Shown: positions 53,062-61,498 of the stretch, piece after piece
Layout: each line of letters begins with the position of its first letter
Numbering within the stretch: position 1 is the stretch's first letter
DNA from: Robertkochia solimangrovi
Lineage (GTDB): Bacteria; Bacteroidota; Bacteroidia; Flavobacteriales; Flavobacteriaceae
Length of the DNA: 64,000 nt
Direction of reading: 5' to 3'
NCBI RefSeq assembly: GCF_007279655.1
Contig: NZ_QKWN01000004.1
Location: forward strand, 186,001 to 250,000
Notes under the pieces: model-generated
The model's database searches: none
Told to the model about the DNA's origin: nothing
What the model saw: only the letters and a program-made list of their open reading frames with translations
Position numbers and translations under genes: made by a program

Positions 53062-53533
53062 CGACTTCGAAATTTGGCAGATCACCCATCACATCTTCAG
53101 CAAGCTGAGAGAAATCTCCGGCACCTTCATCAAGAATCTCATAATAACGATCCTTATCCCACACCTCTACCCGGTCGATAGCCTCCGAAAGCACTACTTC
53201 CTTAGAGATCCCTGCAAACCCCATCAGATTCTTCGGTATCATCAATCGTCCGCTGGCATCGATCTCAACTTTCCTAACCCCTGCTGTAAACTGACGAATG
53301 AAGTCATTGTTCTTTTTCACAAACCGGTTTAGCTTCGAAATCTGAGCCATTTCTTTTTTCCAGGCCTCCATCGTATAGATCTCAAGGCATTTCTGAAAAA
53401 TCGATCTTTTTAACACCAATCCATCCTGCAGAACAGGTGCAAGTTTGGCCCGAAGCGAGGAAGGCACCATAATGCGCCCCTTGCTATCTGCCTTGCACTC
53501 ATACTCTTCCGAAAAATGTTCTGTTGCAAGCAT
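53048..53533 (-). CDS. mraZ: Transcriptional regulator MraZ
   Basis: A 161-residue protein with two AbrB-like half domains: EYECKADSKGRIMVPSSLRAKL and VEIDASGRLMIPKNLMGFAGI. Both carry the D-x-x-GR-x-x-x-P core that binds DNA as ring-shaped oligomers. MraZ represses its own dcw operon in E. coli. The start at 53533 (MLATEHFSEE) is preferred over one 42 nt upstream because the latter would lie on the putative -7 box. It is the first gene of the cluster, with operator-like repeats just before it. Confidence 0.96.
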   Translation of the reverse strand: MLATEHFSEEYECKADSKGRIMVPSSLRAKLAPVLQDGLVLKRSIFQKCLEIYTMEAWKKEMAQISKLNRFVKKNNDFIRQFTAGVRKVEIDASGRLMIPKNLMGFAGISKEVVLSEAIDRVEVWDKDRYYEILDEGAGDFSQLAEDVMGDLPNFEVDGIS

Positions 53534-53551
53534 GGATTCGTTGTTATTTTT

Positions 53552-53608
53552 CAAATATATAGAAATATTTACCACAATTTACCACTTTTGGGCACTTTTT
53601 ACCACTTT
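53552..53608 (-). promoter_or_regulatory. mraZ promoter with four-copy MraZ-type operator
   Basis: Read on the minus strand, 53608 to 53569 is four consecutive 10-bp units: AAAGTGGTAA, AAAGTGCCCA, AAAGTGGTAA and ATTGTGGTAA. MraZ operators known elsewhere are direct repeats of a short TGG-containing word at 10-bp period. A -7 box TATATTTG (53559-53552), matching the Bacteroidota consensus TAnnTTTG, follows 9 bp later. The repeats therefore cover the -33 region, where a bound MraZ would block polymerase. Confidence 0.75.
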
Positions 53609-53780
53609 GTTGATAAATTGAACATTTAAATAGACAAACTGCAGAAACTGCGCGGTTTAGGGGTGTGTTAAAAAGTGGGAGAGGATAATTTTTCAGAACT
53701 GTCAAAAATCACTTTTTAATCAGACTTTCCTTTATATTTTTACAGTATGAATAAATGATTTCATATAATTTCGAAATGCC

Positions 53781-53788
53781 TATATTTG
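53781..53788 (+). promoter_or_regulatory. -7 box upstream of alpha/beta hydrolase
   Basis: TATATTTG matches the Bacteroidota TAnnTTTG consensus exactly and lies 28 bp before the ATG at 53816. A TTTC at 53759-53762 with an 18-nt spacer could serve as a weak -33 element. Confidence 0.45.
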
Positions 53789-53815
53789 TTTTCGAAGAAA
53801 TCTAACTTACCGTTA

Positions 53816-54580
53816 ATGGTACACGAAATAAAGAAGGAAGGTAAATTTACCTATATAGAAGTTGGTGAAGGAACCCCCATGATCGTCTTACACGGATTGA
53901 TGGGTGGACTTAGCAACTTCAATGGTGTTACGGATTATTTTTCAGAAAGAGGCTACAAACTTCTTATACCTCAGCTCCCTATATATGAAATGCCACTACT
54001 TAAGACCAATGTAAAAAGCTTTGCGGTTTTCCTTGAAAAGTTCATAGAACACAAGAATCTTGACAAGGTTATTTTACTTGGAAATTCACTTGGCGGGCAT
54101 ATCGGATTGTTACATACGAAACTTTACCCGTCAAAGGTAAAAGCACTGGTGATCACCGGAAGTTCGGGATTATATGAAAATGCTATGGGTGACGGCTATC
54201 CGAAAAGAGGTAATTATGAATTTATAAAACAAAAGAGCGAAGATGTATTTTACGATCCAAAAGTAGCAACTAAAGAGATCGTGGATGAAGTTTTTGCTAC
54301 GGTAAACGATCGCAACAAACTGATTAAGACCCTGGCTATTGCCAAGAGTGCTATTCGCCACAACATGGCAAAGGATCTGCCACATATGCATACCCCAACT
54401 TGTATCATATGGGGAAAGAACGATACGGTTACCCCTCCTAATGTCGCAGAAGAATTTCATAACCTGCTCCCTGACTCTGACCTGTACTGGATCGAAAAAT
54501 GTGGGCACGCCCCTATGATGGAACACCCGGAAGAATTCAATATCATTCTGGAGAAATGGATCGAACAGCATAAATTCTAA
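53816..54580 (+). CDS. Alpha/beta-fold hydrolase
   Basis: A 254-residue cytoplasmic serine hydrolase with the full triad in order: nucleophile elbow GNSLGG (VILLGNSLGGHIGLL), Asp in WGKNDTVTPP and His in CGHAPMMEHPEEF. The oxyanion strand HGLMGGLSNF is also typical. Family members include esterases, lipases and C-C bond hydrolases; the substrate cannot be read. The ATG at 53816 is chosen over a TTG at 53786, which overlaps the promoter-like TATATTTG. It is followed 9 bp later by engB, so the two are likely co-transcribed, divergently from mraZ. Confidence 0.93.
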   Translation: MVHEIKKEGKFTYIEVGEGTPMIVLHGLMGGLSNFNGVTDYFSERGYKLLIPQLPIYEMPLLKTNVKSFAVFLEKFIEHKNLDKVILLGNSLGGHIGLLHTKLYPSKVKALVITGSSGLYENAMGDGYPKRGNYEFIKQKSEDVFYDPKVATKEIVDEVFATVNDRNKLIKTLAIAKSAIRHNMAKDLPHMHTPTCIIWGKNDTVTPPNVAEEFHNLLPDSDLYWIEKCGHAPMMEHPEEFNIILEKWIEQHKF

Positions 54581-54589
54581 GCACACAGT

Positions 54590-55204
54590 ATGCTAATAAA
54601 GTCGGCAAATTTTGTCATGAGTAATACGGACGTTAACAAATGTCCTAAGGATCCGATCCCGGAATACGCCTTTATCGGCCGCTCCAATGTCGGAAAGTCA
54701 TCACTGATCAATATGCTGACGAATCGCAAAAGTCTTGCAAAGACCTCAGGAAGACCCGGAAAGACTCAGTTGATCAATCATTTCAGGATCAACGACCAAT
54801 GGTTTCTGGTCGATCTCCCCGGCTATGGTTATGCCAGAGTTTCAAAATCGGTCAAAAAGACTTTTCAGAAATTTATCACCCAATATTTCGAGAAAAGACG
54901 TCAGCTCGTTTGTGCCTTTGTACTTATCGATATAAGGCATGAACCTCAGCCTGTAGATCTGGAATTCATGCAATGGCTGGGCGAACAGCAAATACCCTTC
55001 TGCATTGTTTTCACCAAAGCTGATAAGCTCAAGCCCGGAGCGATCACCAGAAATGTGACCAACTACCTCGGCAAATTAACGGAAACCATGTGGGAAGAAG
55101 CCCCTATGCACTTCATAACGTCCTCCAGCAACGGGACAGGCAAAGATGAGATCCTCAATTACATCGACGCCATAAACAATGATCTGAAAGGAGAAAATCT
55201 GTGA
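54590..55204 (+). CDS. engB: Ribosome-biogenesis GTPase EngB (YihA/YsxC)
   Basis: A 204-residue TRAFAC-class GTPase with G1 [10 protein letters not shown]2 region SGRPGKTQ, G3 [11 protein letters not shown]4 TKAD and G5 TSSSNGTG. EngB assists maturation of the large ribosomal subunit and is usually essential. Length and the [12 protein letters not shown] region are standard. It follows the alpha/beta hydrolase with a 9-bp gap and converges with gldC. Confidence 0.97.
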   Translation: MLIKSANFVMSNTDVNKCPKDPIPEYAFIGRSNVGKSSLINMLTNRKSLAKTSGRPGKTQLINHFRINDQWFLVDLPGYGYARVSKSVKKTFQKFITQYFEKRRQLVCAFVLIDIRHEPQPVDLEFMQWLGEQQIPFCIVFTKADKLKPGAITRNVTNYLGKLTETMWEEAPMHFITSSSNGTGKDEILNYIDAINNDLKGENL

Positions 55205-55244
55205 CCCGGAAAAGCGATATACCTTTCCGAATCAACTTAGATCA

Positions 55245-55577
55245 TTATTTCTTCAACTCAAGTTTTTCTGCAAAATAATCGCAAAAATCCATCATTGTAG
55301 CAGTCATTTTCTCGTCCTGTGTAGCTCGTTGAAATGTTTCAGCCATCGACACCAAGGTTTGATGAAAAAATTGCTTCATCTCATCTACAGGCATATCTTT
55401 TGTCCATAGATCGATCTTTAGGGTTTCTTTTTTCTGGTCGTCCCATACCGACAACAAGAAAGCCTTTGCCTGTTCCTTATCGATACCACCGTCTTTAGCG
55501 CTCCACTGTAACTTTTCAGGGACTCTGTTCTCATCCAGCTCAATACTTAAAACAATATCTGAAATATGTTTTGCCAT
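55245..55577 (-). CDS. gldC: Gliding motility protein GldC
   Basis: A 110-residue soluble protein beginning MAKHISDIVLSIELDENRVPEKLQWSA, with DGGIDKEQAKAFLLSVWD and LWTKDMPVDEMKQFFHQTLVSMAETF, the pattern of GldC in Flavobacteriia. Its molecular role is not known; in Flavobacterium loss slows gliding rather than abolishing it. It directly follows gldB, sharing one base, which is the known gldBC arrangement. Confidence 0.95.
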   Translation of the reverse strand: MAKHISDIVLSIELDENRVPEKLQWSAKDGGIDKEQAKAFLLSVWDDQKKETLKIDLWTKDMPVDEMKQFFHQTLVSMAETFQRATQDEKMTATMMDFCDYFAEKLELKK

Positions 55578-56533
55578 TACTTTTTTGGTTTATACCTTGA
55601 TTTATTAAAAAGATCCTGTGCCGGCATATCCAGCATTTCGCGCAAAGATACTTCATTATTTTCCATAAAGGAAGTGACAATCTGCCACCCGATGAAGCGC
55701 CCTAATCGACCCGGAGACTGATTATCGAGTTCCAGATAGAATTTGGAAAACGGTGCCGGATCGATAAATCGCTCCCGTAATTTTGAGTCCGTCGAAAACA
55801 ACAGATCACGTTCCACAAAATAACGCCAGATCTCTTCCTCATTGACTTCCGCCCAATCATATTGTTCTTCCGAATAATGCATAATCGTATGCTTCGGATA
55901 TTGCGGCAGAAATAAGTGATCGAGGTAAAGCTTTTTCCCAAAATATACCATCCTGGCCAAAAAGCTATGATCAGAAGGTAATGGTACTTCGCGCGTACTC
56001 ACTTCTCCGGCTACATCTACCACAATATTTTCAGGTTCAAAATCGGCTCTGATATAATCCTGAATCCCCTCATAGAATCGATGATCCTTTCCTAAATAAT
56101 TATCTAATGCTATCAGCATCAGAGAATCAGCATAGATTACCCTGTTTCTGAAATCAACATCTGAAGTAATCGTCACTACATTCGGCACAGTGAGTTCGGG
56201 AAAATAATATTTCACATGCTTAAAAAGATCTGTCATTTCAGTTTTAAACGATCCGAAACCGGTAAATTTCTTTCGGACTTCAGAAAATAATTCCTTCTGA
56301 AGCGTATCCTCCATTCGGTGATACCATACACTATCAGGAAACTGAGCCGGGAACAGATAGGGAAATTTCTCTTTCAGTACCGGCAGATCTGTACGTGTAG
56401 CCGATGCAAATGCAAGATCAAATCTTCTTACATCAAGATTAACCTTGATTTTGGCAATTTCTCGTTCTGTCTGATCACTTTTCCCGCAACTAATTAAGAA
56501 AATGACAAAAAGAATACCGAATATTTTCTTCAT
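55577..56533 (-). CDS. gldB: Gliding motility lipoprotein GldB
   Basis: A 318-residue lipoprotein with lipobox LISCGKS (Cys16). Typical GldB stretches include RFDLAFASATRTDLPVLKEKFPYLFP, FPELTVPNVVTITSDVDFRNRVIYADSLMLIALDNYLG, MVYFGKKLYLDHLFLPQYP and the C-terminal PGRLGRFIGWQIVTSFM. GldB is needed for gliding and T9SS function in Flavobacterium. Its presence agrees with the T9SS sorting tail seen on the SprB-repeat protein at 3.3-6.9 kb, though the core T9SS genes are outside this window. Confidence 0.95.
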   Translation of the reverse strand: MKKIFGILFVIFLISCGKSDQTEREIAKIKVNLDVRRFDLAFASATRTDLPVLKEKFPYLFPAQFPDSVWYHRMEDTLQKELFSEVRKKFTGFGSFKTEMTDLFKHVKYYFPELTVPNVVTITSDVDFRNRVIYADSLMLIALDNYLGKDHRFYEGIQDYIRADFEPENIVVDVAGEVSTREVPLPSDHSFLARMVYFGKKLYLDHLFLPQYPKHTIMHYSEEQYDWAEVNEEEIWRYFVERDLLFSTDSKLRERFIDPAPFSKFYLELDNQSPGRLGRFIGWQIVTSFMENNEVSLREMLDMPAQDLFNKSRYKPKK

Positions 56534-56600
56534 TTCAATAAATTTGAAAGCAATTAAGGGTTCCCTTTTCCTGAAAGGCTGAATCCGTTATTTTTGTTTA

Positions 56601-56608
56601 CAAAGTTA
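56601..56608 (-). promoter_or_regulatory. -7 box upstream of gldB
   Basis: On the minus strand TAACTTTG fits TAnnTTTG exactly, 68 bp before the gldB ATG. No clear TTTG lies at the proper distance upstream, so this is a half-supported promoter. Confidence 0.35.
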
Positions 56609-56707
56609 TACGAATCCGTCAATTATGGATCTTCGGGATAATATTTTAGTAAATACGCCACTAAACTACCACTTACAACAGTTAAACAACTTAAATGAAA
56701 TTTTATT

Positions 56708-57499
56708 ATGAATGCCGAAAAAGTATGTAATCACATCGTAAACTGGTTAAAGGAATATGCGGTTAATGCAGGTATGAACGGTTTTGTTGTAGGTGTATCC
56801 GGAGGAATCGATTCCGCTCTGACCTCCACACTCTGTGCAAGAACCGGATTGGATGTACTTTGTCTTGAAATGCCAATACACCAGGCAGAAAATCAAGTTA
56901 GCCGAGCTTTAAACCACATCAAATGGCTTCAGTCCAACTACTCCAATGTGAGAATGACACAGGTAAATCTCACTCCTGTCTTCGATCAGATGGTTAGCGC
57001 CTTTCCATCAGTTACTAATGAAGAAGACCGGTTCATGTCTCTTGCCAATACACGCGCCCGCCTAAGAATGACCTCACTTTACTATTTCGCTGCACTGGAA
57101 AAACTCCTCGTTGCGGGAACAGGAAACAAGGTAGAAGATTTCGGGGTAGGATTTTACACAAAATATGGAGATGGCGGGGTTGATCTTAGTCCGATCGCCG
57201 ACCTCCTAAAAACCGAAGTCTATGAACTCGCTGAATATCTTGGTGTAAATCAGGAAATCCAGGATGCACCACCCACCGATGGATTATGGGGTGATGACCG
57301 TACCGATGAAGATCAGATCGGAGCCAGCTATCCTGAACTCGAATGGGCCATGAAAATGGACGACGAAGGAAAGACTGCAGATGACTTCAGCGGACGAGAA
57401 AGAGAAGTCTTTCATATATTCAAGCGATATAATAAAGCTAATAGTCACAAAATGAACCCAATACCTGTATGCGAAGTGCCCGTTCATCTGAAAAAGTAG
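56708..57499 (+). CDS. nadE: NAD+ synthase NadE (ammonia-dependent type)
   Basis: A 263-residue cytoplasmic ATP-pyrophosphatase that amidates nicotinic-acid adenine dinucleotide to NAD+. The P-loop is VSGGIDSALTSTL; LANTRARLRMTSLYYFA, AGTGNKVEDFGVGFYTKYGDGGVDLSPIADLLKTEVYELA and PPTDGLW are all characteristic. There is no N-terminal glutaminase domain, so free ammonia is the nitrogen donor. It is divergent from gldB, with a terminator after it. Confidence 0.97.
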   Translation: MNAEKVCNHIVNWLKEYAVNAGMNGFVVGVSGGIDSALTSTLCARTGLDVLCLEMPIHQAENQVSRALNHIKWLQSNYSNVRMTQVNLTPVFDQMVSAFPSVTNEEDRFMSLANTRARLRMTSLYYFAALEKLLVAGTGNKVEDFGVGFYTKYGDGGVDLSPIADLLKTEVYELAEYLGVNQEIQDAPPTDGLWGDDRTDEDQIGASYPELEWAMKMDDEGKTADDFSGREREVFHIFKRYNKANSHKMNPIPVCEVPVHLKK

Positions 57500-57516
57500 T
57501 ATTTGAAAAGAAAGTT

Positions 57517-57548
57517 TTTTCAACTATTTTGTTGAAGTATTTTTTTTA
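57517..57548 (+). terminator. Terminator after nadE
   Basis: A 6-bp stem TTCAAC / GTTGAA (57519-57524 and 57531-57536) with a TATTTT loop is followed by GTATTTTTTTT. The stem is short and AT-rich but has a strong U-tract 18 nt after the nadE stop. Confidence 0.5.
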
Positions 57549-57665
57549 GTTACTTTTACAGTAATCCAAACTCCCCAAGCCATATCATAATTATTGTATT
57601 TGCTGTCTTAGTTACCAAACTTATCTGGCTTACTTTATTGTATAATAACTTTAAATTTCATTATT

Positions 57666-58295
57666 ATGATCAAAGTGTTAGTGGCCGACAACCATCCTAT
57701 TGTTAGAGAAGGGTTGAATGCAGTTTTAAAGGGTTCGGGTGACTTTGATGTCATCGCCAGTGTAAGCACGACTTCTGAATTGTTTGAGGCTTTAAAAAAA
57801 GAACAACCCGAGGTAGTACTCCTCGAAATGGACATTCCGGAAGTCAACGGTATTACCGCGCTTCGAAAAATGAAAAAAGACTACTCCGATATAAAAGTAC
57901 TTATATACAGTGCTCAGGCCGAAGATGTCTATGCTTTGAGCACATTAAGAGCCGGTGCATCCGGATATGTTTCCAAAACAGCTTCGCTTGAAACTCTGAA
58001 GAACGCGATCTCAAAAGTTGCCGAAGGTGGTATGTTCATCACCAACGAACTTGCACAAAGACTCGCTTTCGATGAAAGCACCAATAAACCTAGAAGATTC
58101 TTTAGAAAACTTTCCACAAGAGAAGTTGAAGTATTAAAATTACTGGCTTCCGGAAAACGTAACAAGCATGTTGCAGAAGAACTCGGATTAAACGAAAAGA
58201 CCGTCAGCACCTATAAAGCCAGACTGATGCGCAAACTCAACGTAGATAATATGGTTGATATGCTTCAGCAGGCGAAAGCACTGGAACTTTATTAA
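57666..58295 (+). CDS. LuxR/NarL-type response regulator with Glu at the phosphosite
   Basis: A 209-residue regulator: receiver (1-120) and a C-terminal LuxR-type helix-turn-helix (about 145-205; LSTREVEVLKLLASGKRNKHVAEELGLNEKTVSTYKARLMRKL). The receiver keeps the early acidic Asp8 (VADNHP) and the Lys in VSKTAS. However, the position that is normally the phospho-acceptor Asp in LLDLxMP reads LLEMDIP, so residue 54 is Glu. Such a change often locks receivers in an active-like state or marks phosphorylation-independent regulators. No cognate kinase is adjacent. Its stop codon overlaps that of the converging dnaG by two bases. Confidence 0.93.
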   Translation: MIKVLVADNHPIVREGLNAVLKGSGDFDVIASVSTTSELFEALKKEQPEVVLLEMDIPEVNGITALRKMKKDYSDIKVLIYSAQAEDVYALSTLRAGASGYVSKTASLETLKNAISKVAEGGMFITNELAQRLAFDESTNKPRRFFRKLSTREVEVLKLLASGKRNKHVAEELGLNEKTVSTYKARLMRKLNVDNMVDMLQQAKALELY

Positions 58296-60256
58296 CTTAA
58301 AGACACACGGTCTAACCTTTTTGATAATAATTTCTTTAACTGATGATAATTGCTGATCTCTTCAAGAATATCACGATTGTCATCAGTTGTTGAATTAAGT
58401 ACATCCTGCTGTAAACCATCTACCCGCTTCTCGATAAGATGGCACCTAAAACTCAAAATGGTATCACTTACCAGTCTTGACACAACTGAAGTCTTTTCCT
58501 TTACCAGTATATCTTTCCTTCCCCAGTCATGTAATTCATAGCGTTCCTCTTCCATCAATATGGAAGACACCTCATTACCGAGTTCCGGATCGATCTTATT
58601 GATAAATTCATTGACGGCAAATGTTTCAACCTCACTGAATTCTACAATAAGGGAATCGTAAATGCCGCGAAAAACCGGATTCGATAATTCCACCTCATCC
58701 TGCTGAAGATCCAGGTAGATCTTTTCGAACACACGCAACTGGTGCACATAAGGTTCGAGAACCAATTCACCCTTATCATTTTCCTTCAGGACCATATCGG
58801 AGAACTCGCCTTCATAATGTCCGTACAGCAATAGCAACTCAATAATCTTTCTTTCCAACTGTTGTTGCAGATCGATCTTAACAACCTGAGGGCGATCCTG
58901 TACCACTTCCATGGTACGTTTTTCCTTTTTCAGGCGTTTTCCCGCATCATCAACCTCTTTCCTACCCAGTTGAGCCAGGGTATTAAAAAGTACTTCTTCA
59001 GAAATATCCATGATCCGTGAGCACTCCTGAAGATATACTTCACGCTGAATCCTGTCCGGTATCTTGGAAATACTTGTGACAATATCGCGAATGGTCCCTG
59101 CCTTTTTAACCGGATCATTTGCTGATTCCTCGACCAGTAATGACGCTTTGAACTGAATGAAATCCTTTGCATTCTGCTCGAGATACAACACCAGATCCTC
59201 ATAACTGTTGGCCGCAGCAAAACTATCAGGATCCTCACCCTGAGGAAAGGTACAGACCTTTACATTCATACCCTGCTCCAGAATAAGATCGATACCACGT
59301 AGTGATGCCCTTAATCCTGCTGCATCTCCATCAAAGAGCACGGTAATGTTTTTGGTCAAACGGTTTATTAAACGTATCTGATCGCTGGTAAGGGCAGTTC
59401 CACTGGAAGCCACTACATTGGTCACCCCTTTTTGATGAAACTGAATCACATCAGTATATCCTTCAACCAGGTAACAATTATCCTCCTTTGCAATGGATTG
59501 TTTTGCCTGGTAGAGTCCGTACAATACTTTACTCTTATGGTAGATATCACTCTCAGGTGAGTTCAGATATTTAGCCGCCTTTTTACTGCTGTCGAGGATC
59601 CTTCCTCCGAATCCGAGCACACGGCCACTCATTGAATGAATCGGAAAAATAACCCTTCCCTTGAACCTGTCGAACTGCTTTTCTTCCTTTACAATGGTAA
59701 GCCCGGTTTTTTCCAGATACTCCAGGTTATAGCCCTTTCCCAGAGCTGCGGAAGTAAAATCATCCCAGGTATCGATCGCATAACCCAGTTGAAATTGCTC
59801 CATGGAATCACTGTTGAAACCCCGCTCTTTGAAGTAGCTTAAGCCAATGGCTTTCCCTGGTTCTGTATGATGAAGATTCTTTACAAAATGATCTCTGGCA
59901 AATTCAGATACCAGATACATACTTTCCTTCTCATTCGCCTTTTCCTTGTCTTCATCGGTTTGTTGGGTCTCCTCGATCTCGATATTATATCGTTTCGCAA
60001 GGTACCTGATCGCTTCCGGATAGGTGAAGTGTTCATGCTCCATCAGAAATGCCACGACATTTCCTCCTTTTCCACTACTGAAATCTTTCCAGATCTGTTT
60101 TGCAGGCGACACCATAAAACTCGGGGTACGTTCATCCGTAAACGGACTCAGGCCTTTTAAATTGGAACCTGAACGCTTCAATTGCACATAATCACCGATG
60201 ACCTCCTCTACCTGAGCAGTCTCAAACACCCTGTCTATGGTTTCCTTTGCAATCAC
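58292..60256 (-). CDS. dnaG: DNA primase DnaG (zinc ligands absent)
   Basis: A 654-residue primase making RNA primers at the replication fork. The N-terminal CHC2-type domain is recognisable (SNLKGLSPFTDERTPSFMVS, then KDFSSGKGGNVVAFLM). Yet the four usual zinc ligands are Ser37, Thr40, Asp58 and Ser61 instead of Cys-His-Cys-Cys, so a zinc ribbon seems impossible. The catalytic core is intact, with the TOPRIM Glu in LVEGYTDVI, SGTALT and DGDAAG. The C-terminal 200 residues would contact the replicative helicase. It converges with the LuxR-type regulator gene. Confidence 0.96.
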   Translation of the reverse strand: MIAKETIDRVFETAQVEEVIGDYVQLKRSGSNLKGLSPFTDERTPSFMVSPAKQIWKDFSSGKGGNVVAFLMEHEHFTYPEAIRYLAKRYNIEIEETQQTDEDKEKANEKESMYLVSEFARDHFVKNLHHTEPGKAIGLSYFKERGFNSDSMEQFQLGYAIDTWDDFTSAALGKGYNLEYLEKTGLTIVKEEKQFDRFKGRVIFPIHSMSGRVLGFGGRILDSSKKAAKYLNSPESDIYHKSKVLYGLYQAKQSIAKEDNCYLVEGYTDVIQFHQKGVTNVVASSGTALTSDQIRLINRLTKNITVLFDGDAAGLRASLRGIDLILEQGMNVKVCTFPQGEDPDSFAAANSYEDLVLYLEQNAKDFIQFKASLLVEESANDPVKKAGTIRDIVTSISKIPDRIQREVYLQECSRIMDISEEVLFNTLAQLGRKEVDDAGKRLKKEKRTMEVVQDRPQVVKIDLQQQLERKIIELLLLYGHYEGEFSDMVLKENDKGELVLEPYVHQLRVFEKIYLDLQQDEVELSNPVFRGIYDSLIVEFSEVETFAVNEFINKIDPELGNEVSSILMEEERYELHDWGRKDILVKEKTSVVSRLVSDTILSFRCHLIEKRVDGLQQDVLNSTTDDNRDILEEISNYHQLKKLLSKRLDRVSLS

Positions 60257-60274
60257 CTGATCTATTATTATCTC

Positions 60275-60306
60275 TTAAAAATAATGATTCCCGCCAAAAG
60301 CGGGAA
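60275..60306 (-). terminator. Terminator after the sigma/anti-sigma/OMP operon
   Basis: TTCCCGC (60288-60294) and GCGGGAA (60300-60306) form a 7-bp stem around CAAAA. On the minus strand it is followed by TCATTATTTTTAAG, about 50 nt after the barrel gene's stop and just ahead of dnaG. Confidence 0.75.
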
Positions 60307-60356
60307 CCAAAAATAAGTAATATATTATTATATACCTGAACCGTATTACAGGGAAA

Positions 60357-61469
60357 TTAAAGCTCCCATCTAAGACCTACTGCAATATTATTTTCATCGC
60401 GGTTTCCATCTTTAAAAATAGTATTCAGATCGTATTTCATATAGAGGCTCAGATCACCGAATCCCATATATCCTGCCAATCCGTAAATGGTATTATTGGT
60501 ATTATAATTATTCTTGATCTTTTCTTTATGCCGATCCCCATCAATCTTATATTTGAGCTTTTGACGTGTGGAATAATTTAGCCCGAAATACCCTCCCAGA
60601 CCTATTCTGAACTTATGTCTTGTACTATACCTGAAATAATCACCCCTGTCGATCATTTTTGAAGGCCCGAATTCGAAATACACAGGAATCACCAGATTAT
60701 CCATTCTCAGTTTCGATTTATCCAGCGAAGCTTCAAACGGCTCCAGGTAGGTCAGATCTCCATCTTTTACAAAATACTGATTATCATCCGGCTTGAGCCC
60801 ATTGAACTGAAAGTTAAGACCATAAACAATTCTCATAAAATTAGTATTCCTGAACACCCGGGTCTTCCATTGCCATCCAATCTCGAAGAAACGACTACCT
60901 CCGACCTTGTAGGGTGTATCATCAAAGGATTGCCCCTCTATAATAGCATTGTTGAAACCGGCAGCCAGAACGATATCACTGGTAGTACGTTTATCATATT
61001 TACGTTTGTGATCAAAGATCATTTCTACTTCCCAGAAATCATCCCAGTCATCTGGCCAATGCGTATCCTCCTCTTTCTTCTGTTGCGGATCGATACCGAT
61101 ATAGGTACCTTCCTCCAGATTGAATTCATATAATTCTCCGCGTTTCACCAAGGCGATCTTGTTATCGATGATTGCCAGTTTGTTCTCAATGTTTTCCGCA
61201 GATTTTCTTGCCGCTGCTTCCTTAAGCTGTCGGGCCTCTTCACTGGTGATCTCACCCTTATCAGCCCTTCCGTTTATAACTTCCACCTCCTTACGGAGTT
61301 TTTCCTTTTCCGCGGTTACGATATTCTCCTTTTCCGCTTGCAGCTGATTTAACTGATACTGGATCCGGCTATCGGTGACGGAATCCTTTTTTGTCTCTAC
61401 CTGCGCGCGAACCAGTTGGGCAGTAAGACACAGTGCCACCACAGTGGCAATGGTAAATAACTTTCTCAT
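60357..61469 (-). CDS. Outer-membrane beta-barrel protein with N-terminal coiled coil
   Basis: A 370-residue protein. A signal peptide (ending LVRAQ) leads to a charged coiled coil (about 35-110; LNQLQAEKENIVTAEKEKLRKEVEVI and later KEAAARKSAENIENKLAIID). A Trp/Asp-rich linker (HWPDDWDDFWEVEMIF) and a C-terminal porin-like barrel of about 220 residues follow, with alternating aromatic strands (GSRFFEIGWQWKTRVF, MRIVYGLNFQFNG, KFRIGLGGYFGLNYS, NIAVGLRWEL). No enzyme motif is seen. It ends the operon led by an ECF sigma and its probable anti-sigma, so it is likely the main output or an envelope sensor of that switch. Confidence 0.8.
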   Translation of the reverse strand: MRKLFTIATVVALCLTAQLVRAQVETKKDSVTDSRIQYQLNQLQAEKENIVTAEKEKLRKEVEVINGRADKGEITSEEARQLKEAAARKSAENIENKLAIIDNKIALVKRGELYEFNLEEGTYIGIDPQQKKEEDTHWPDDWDDFWEVEMIFDHKRKYDKRTTSDIVLAAGFNNAIIEGQSFDDTPYKVGGSRFFEIGWQWKTRVFRNTNFMRIVYGLNFQFNGLKPDDNQYFVKDGDLTYLEPFEASLDKSKLRMDNLVIPVYFEFGPSKMIDRGDYFRYSTRHKFRIGLGGYFGLNYSTRQKLKYKIDGDRHKEKIKNNYNTNNTIYGLAGYMGFGDLSLYMKYDLNTIFKDGNRDENNIAVGLRWEL

Positions 61470-61498
61470 AATGTTTGATTGTGATTGATGAATAAACT

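Noticed and set aside
53786-53815. TTG start for the alpha/beta hydrolase
   Set aside because: It lies on the TATATTTG promoter-like box, and the ATG at 53816 leads directly into the conserved fold.
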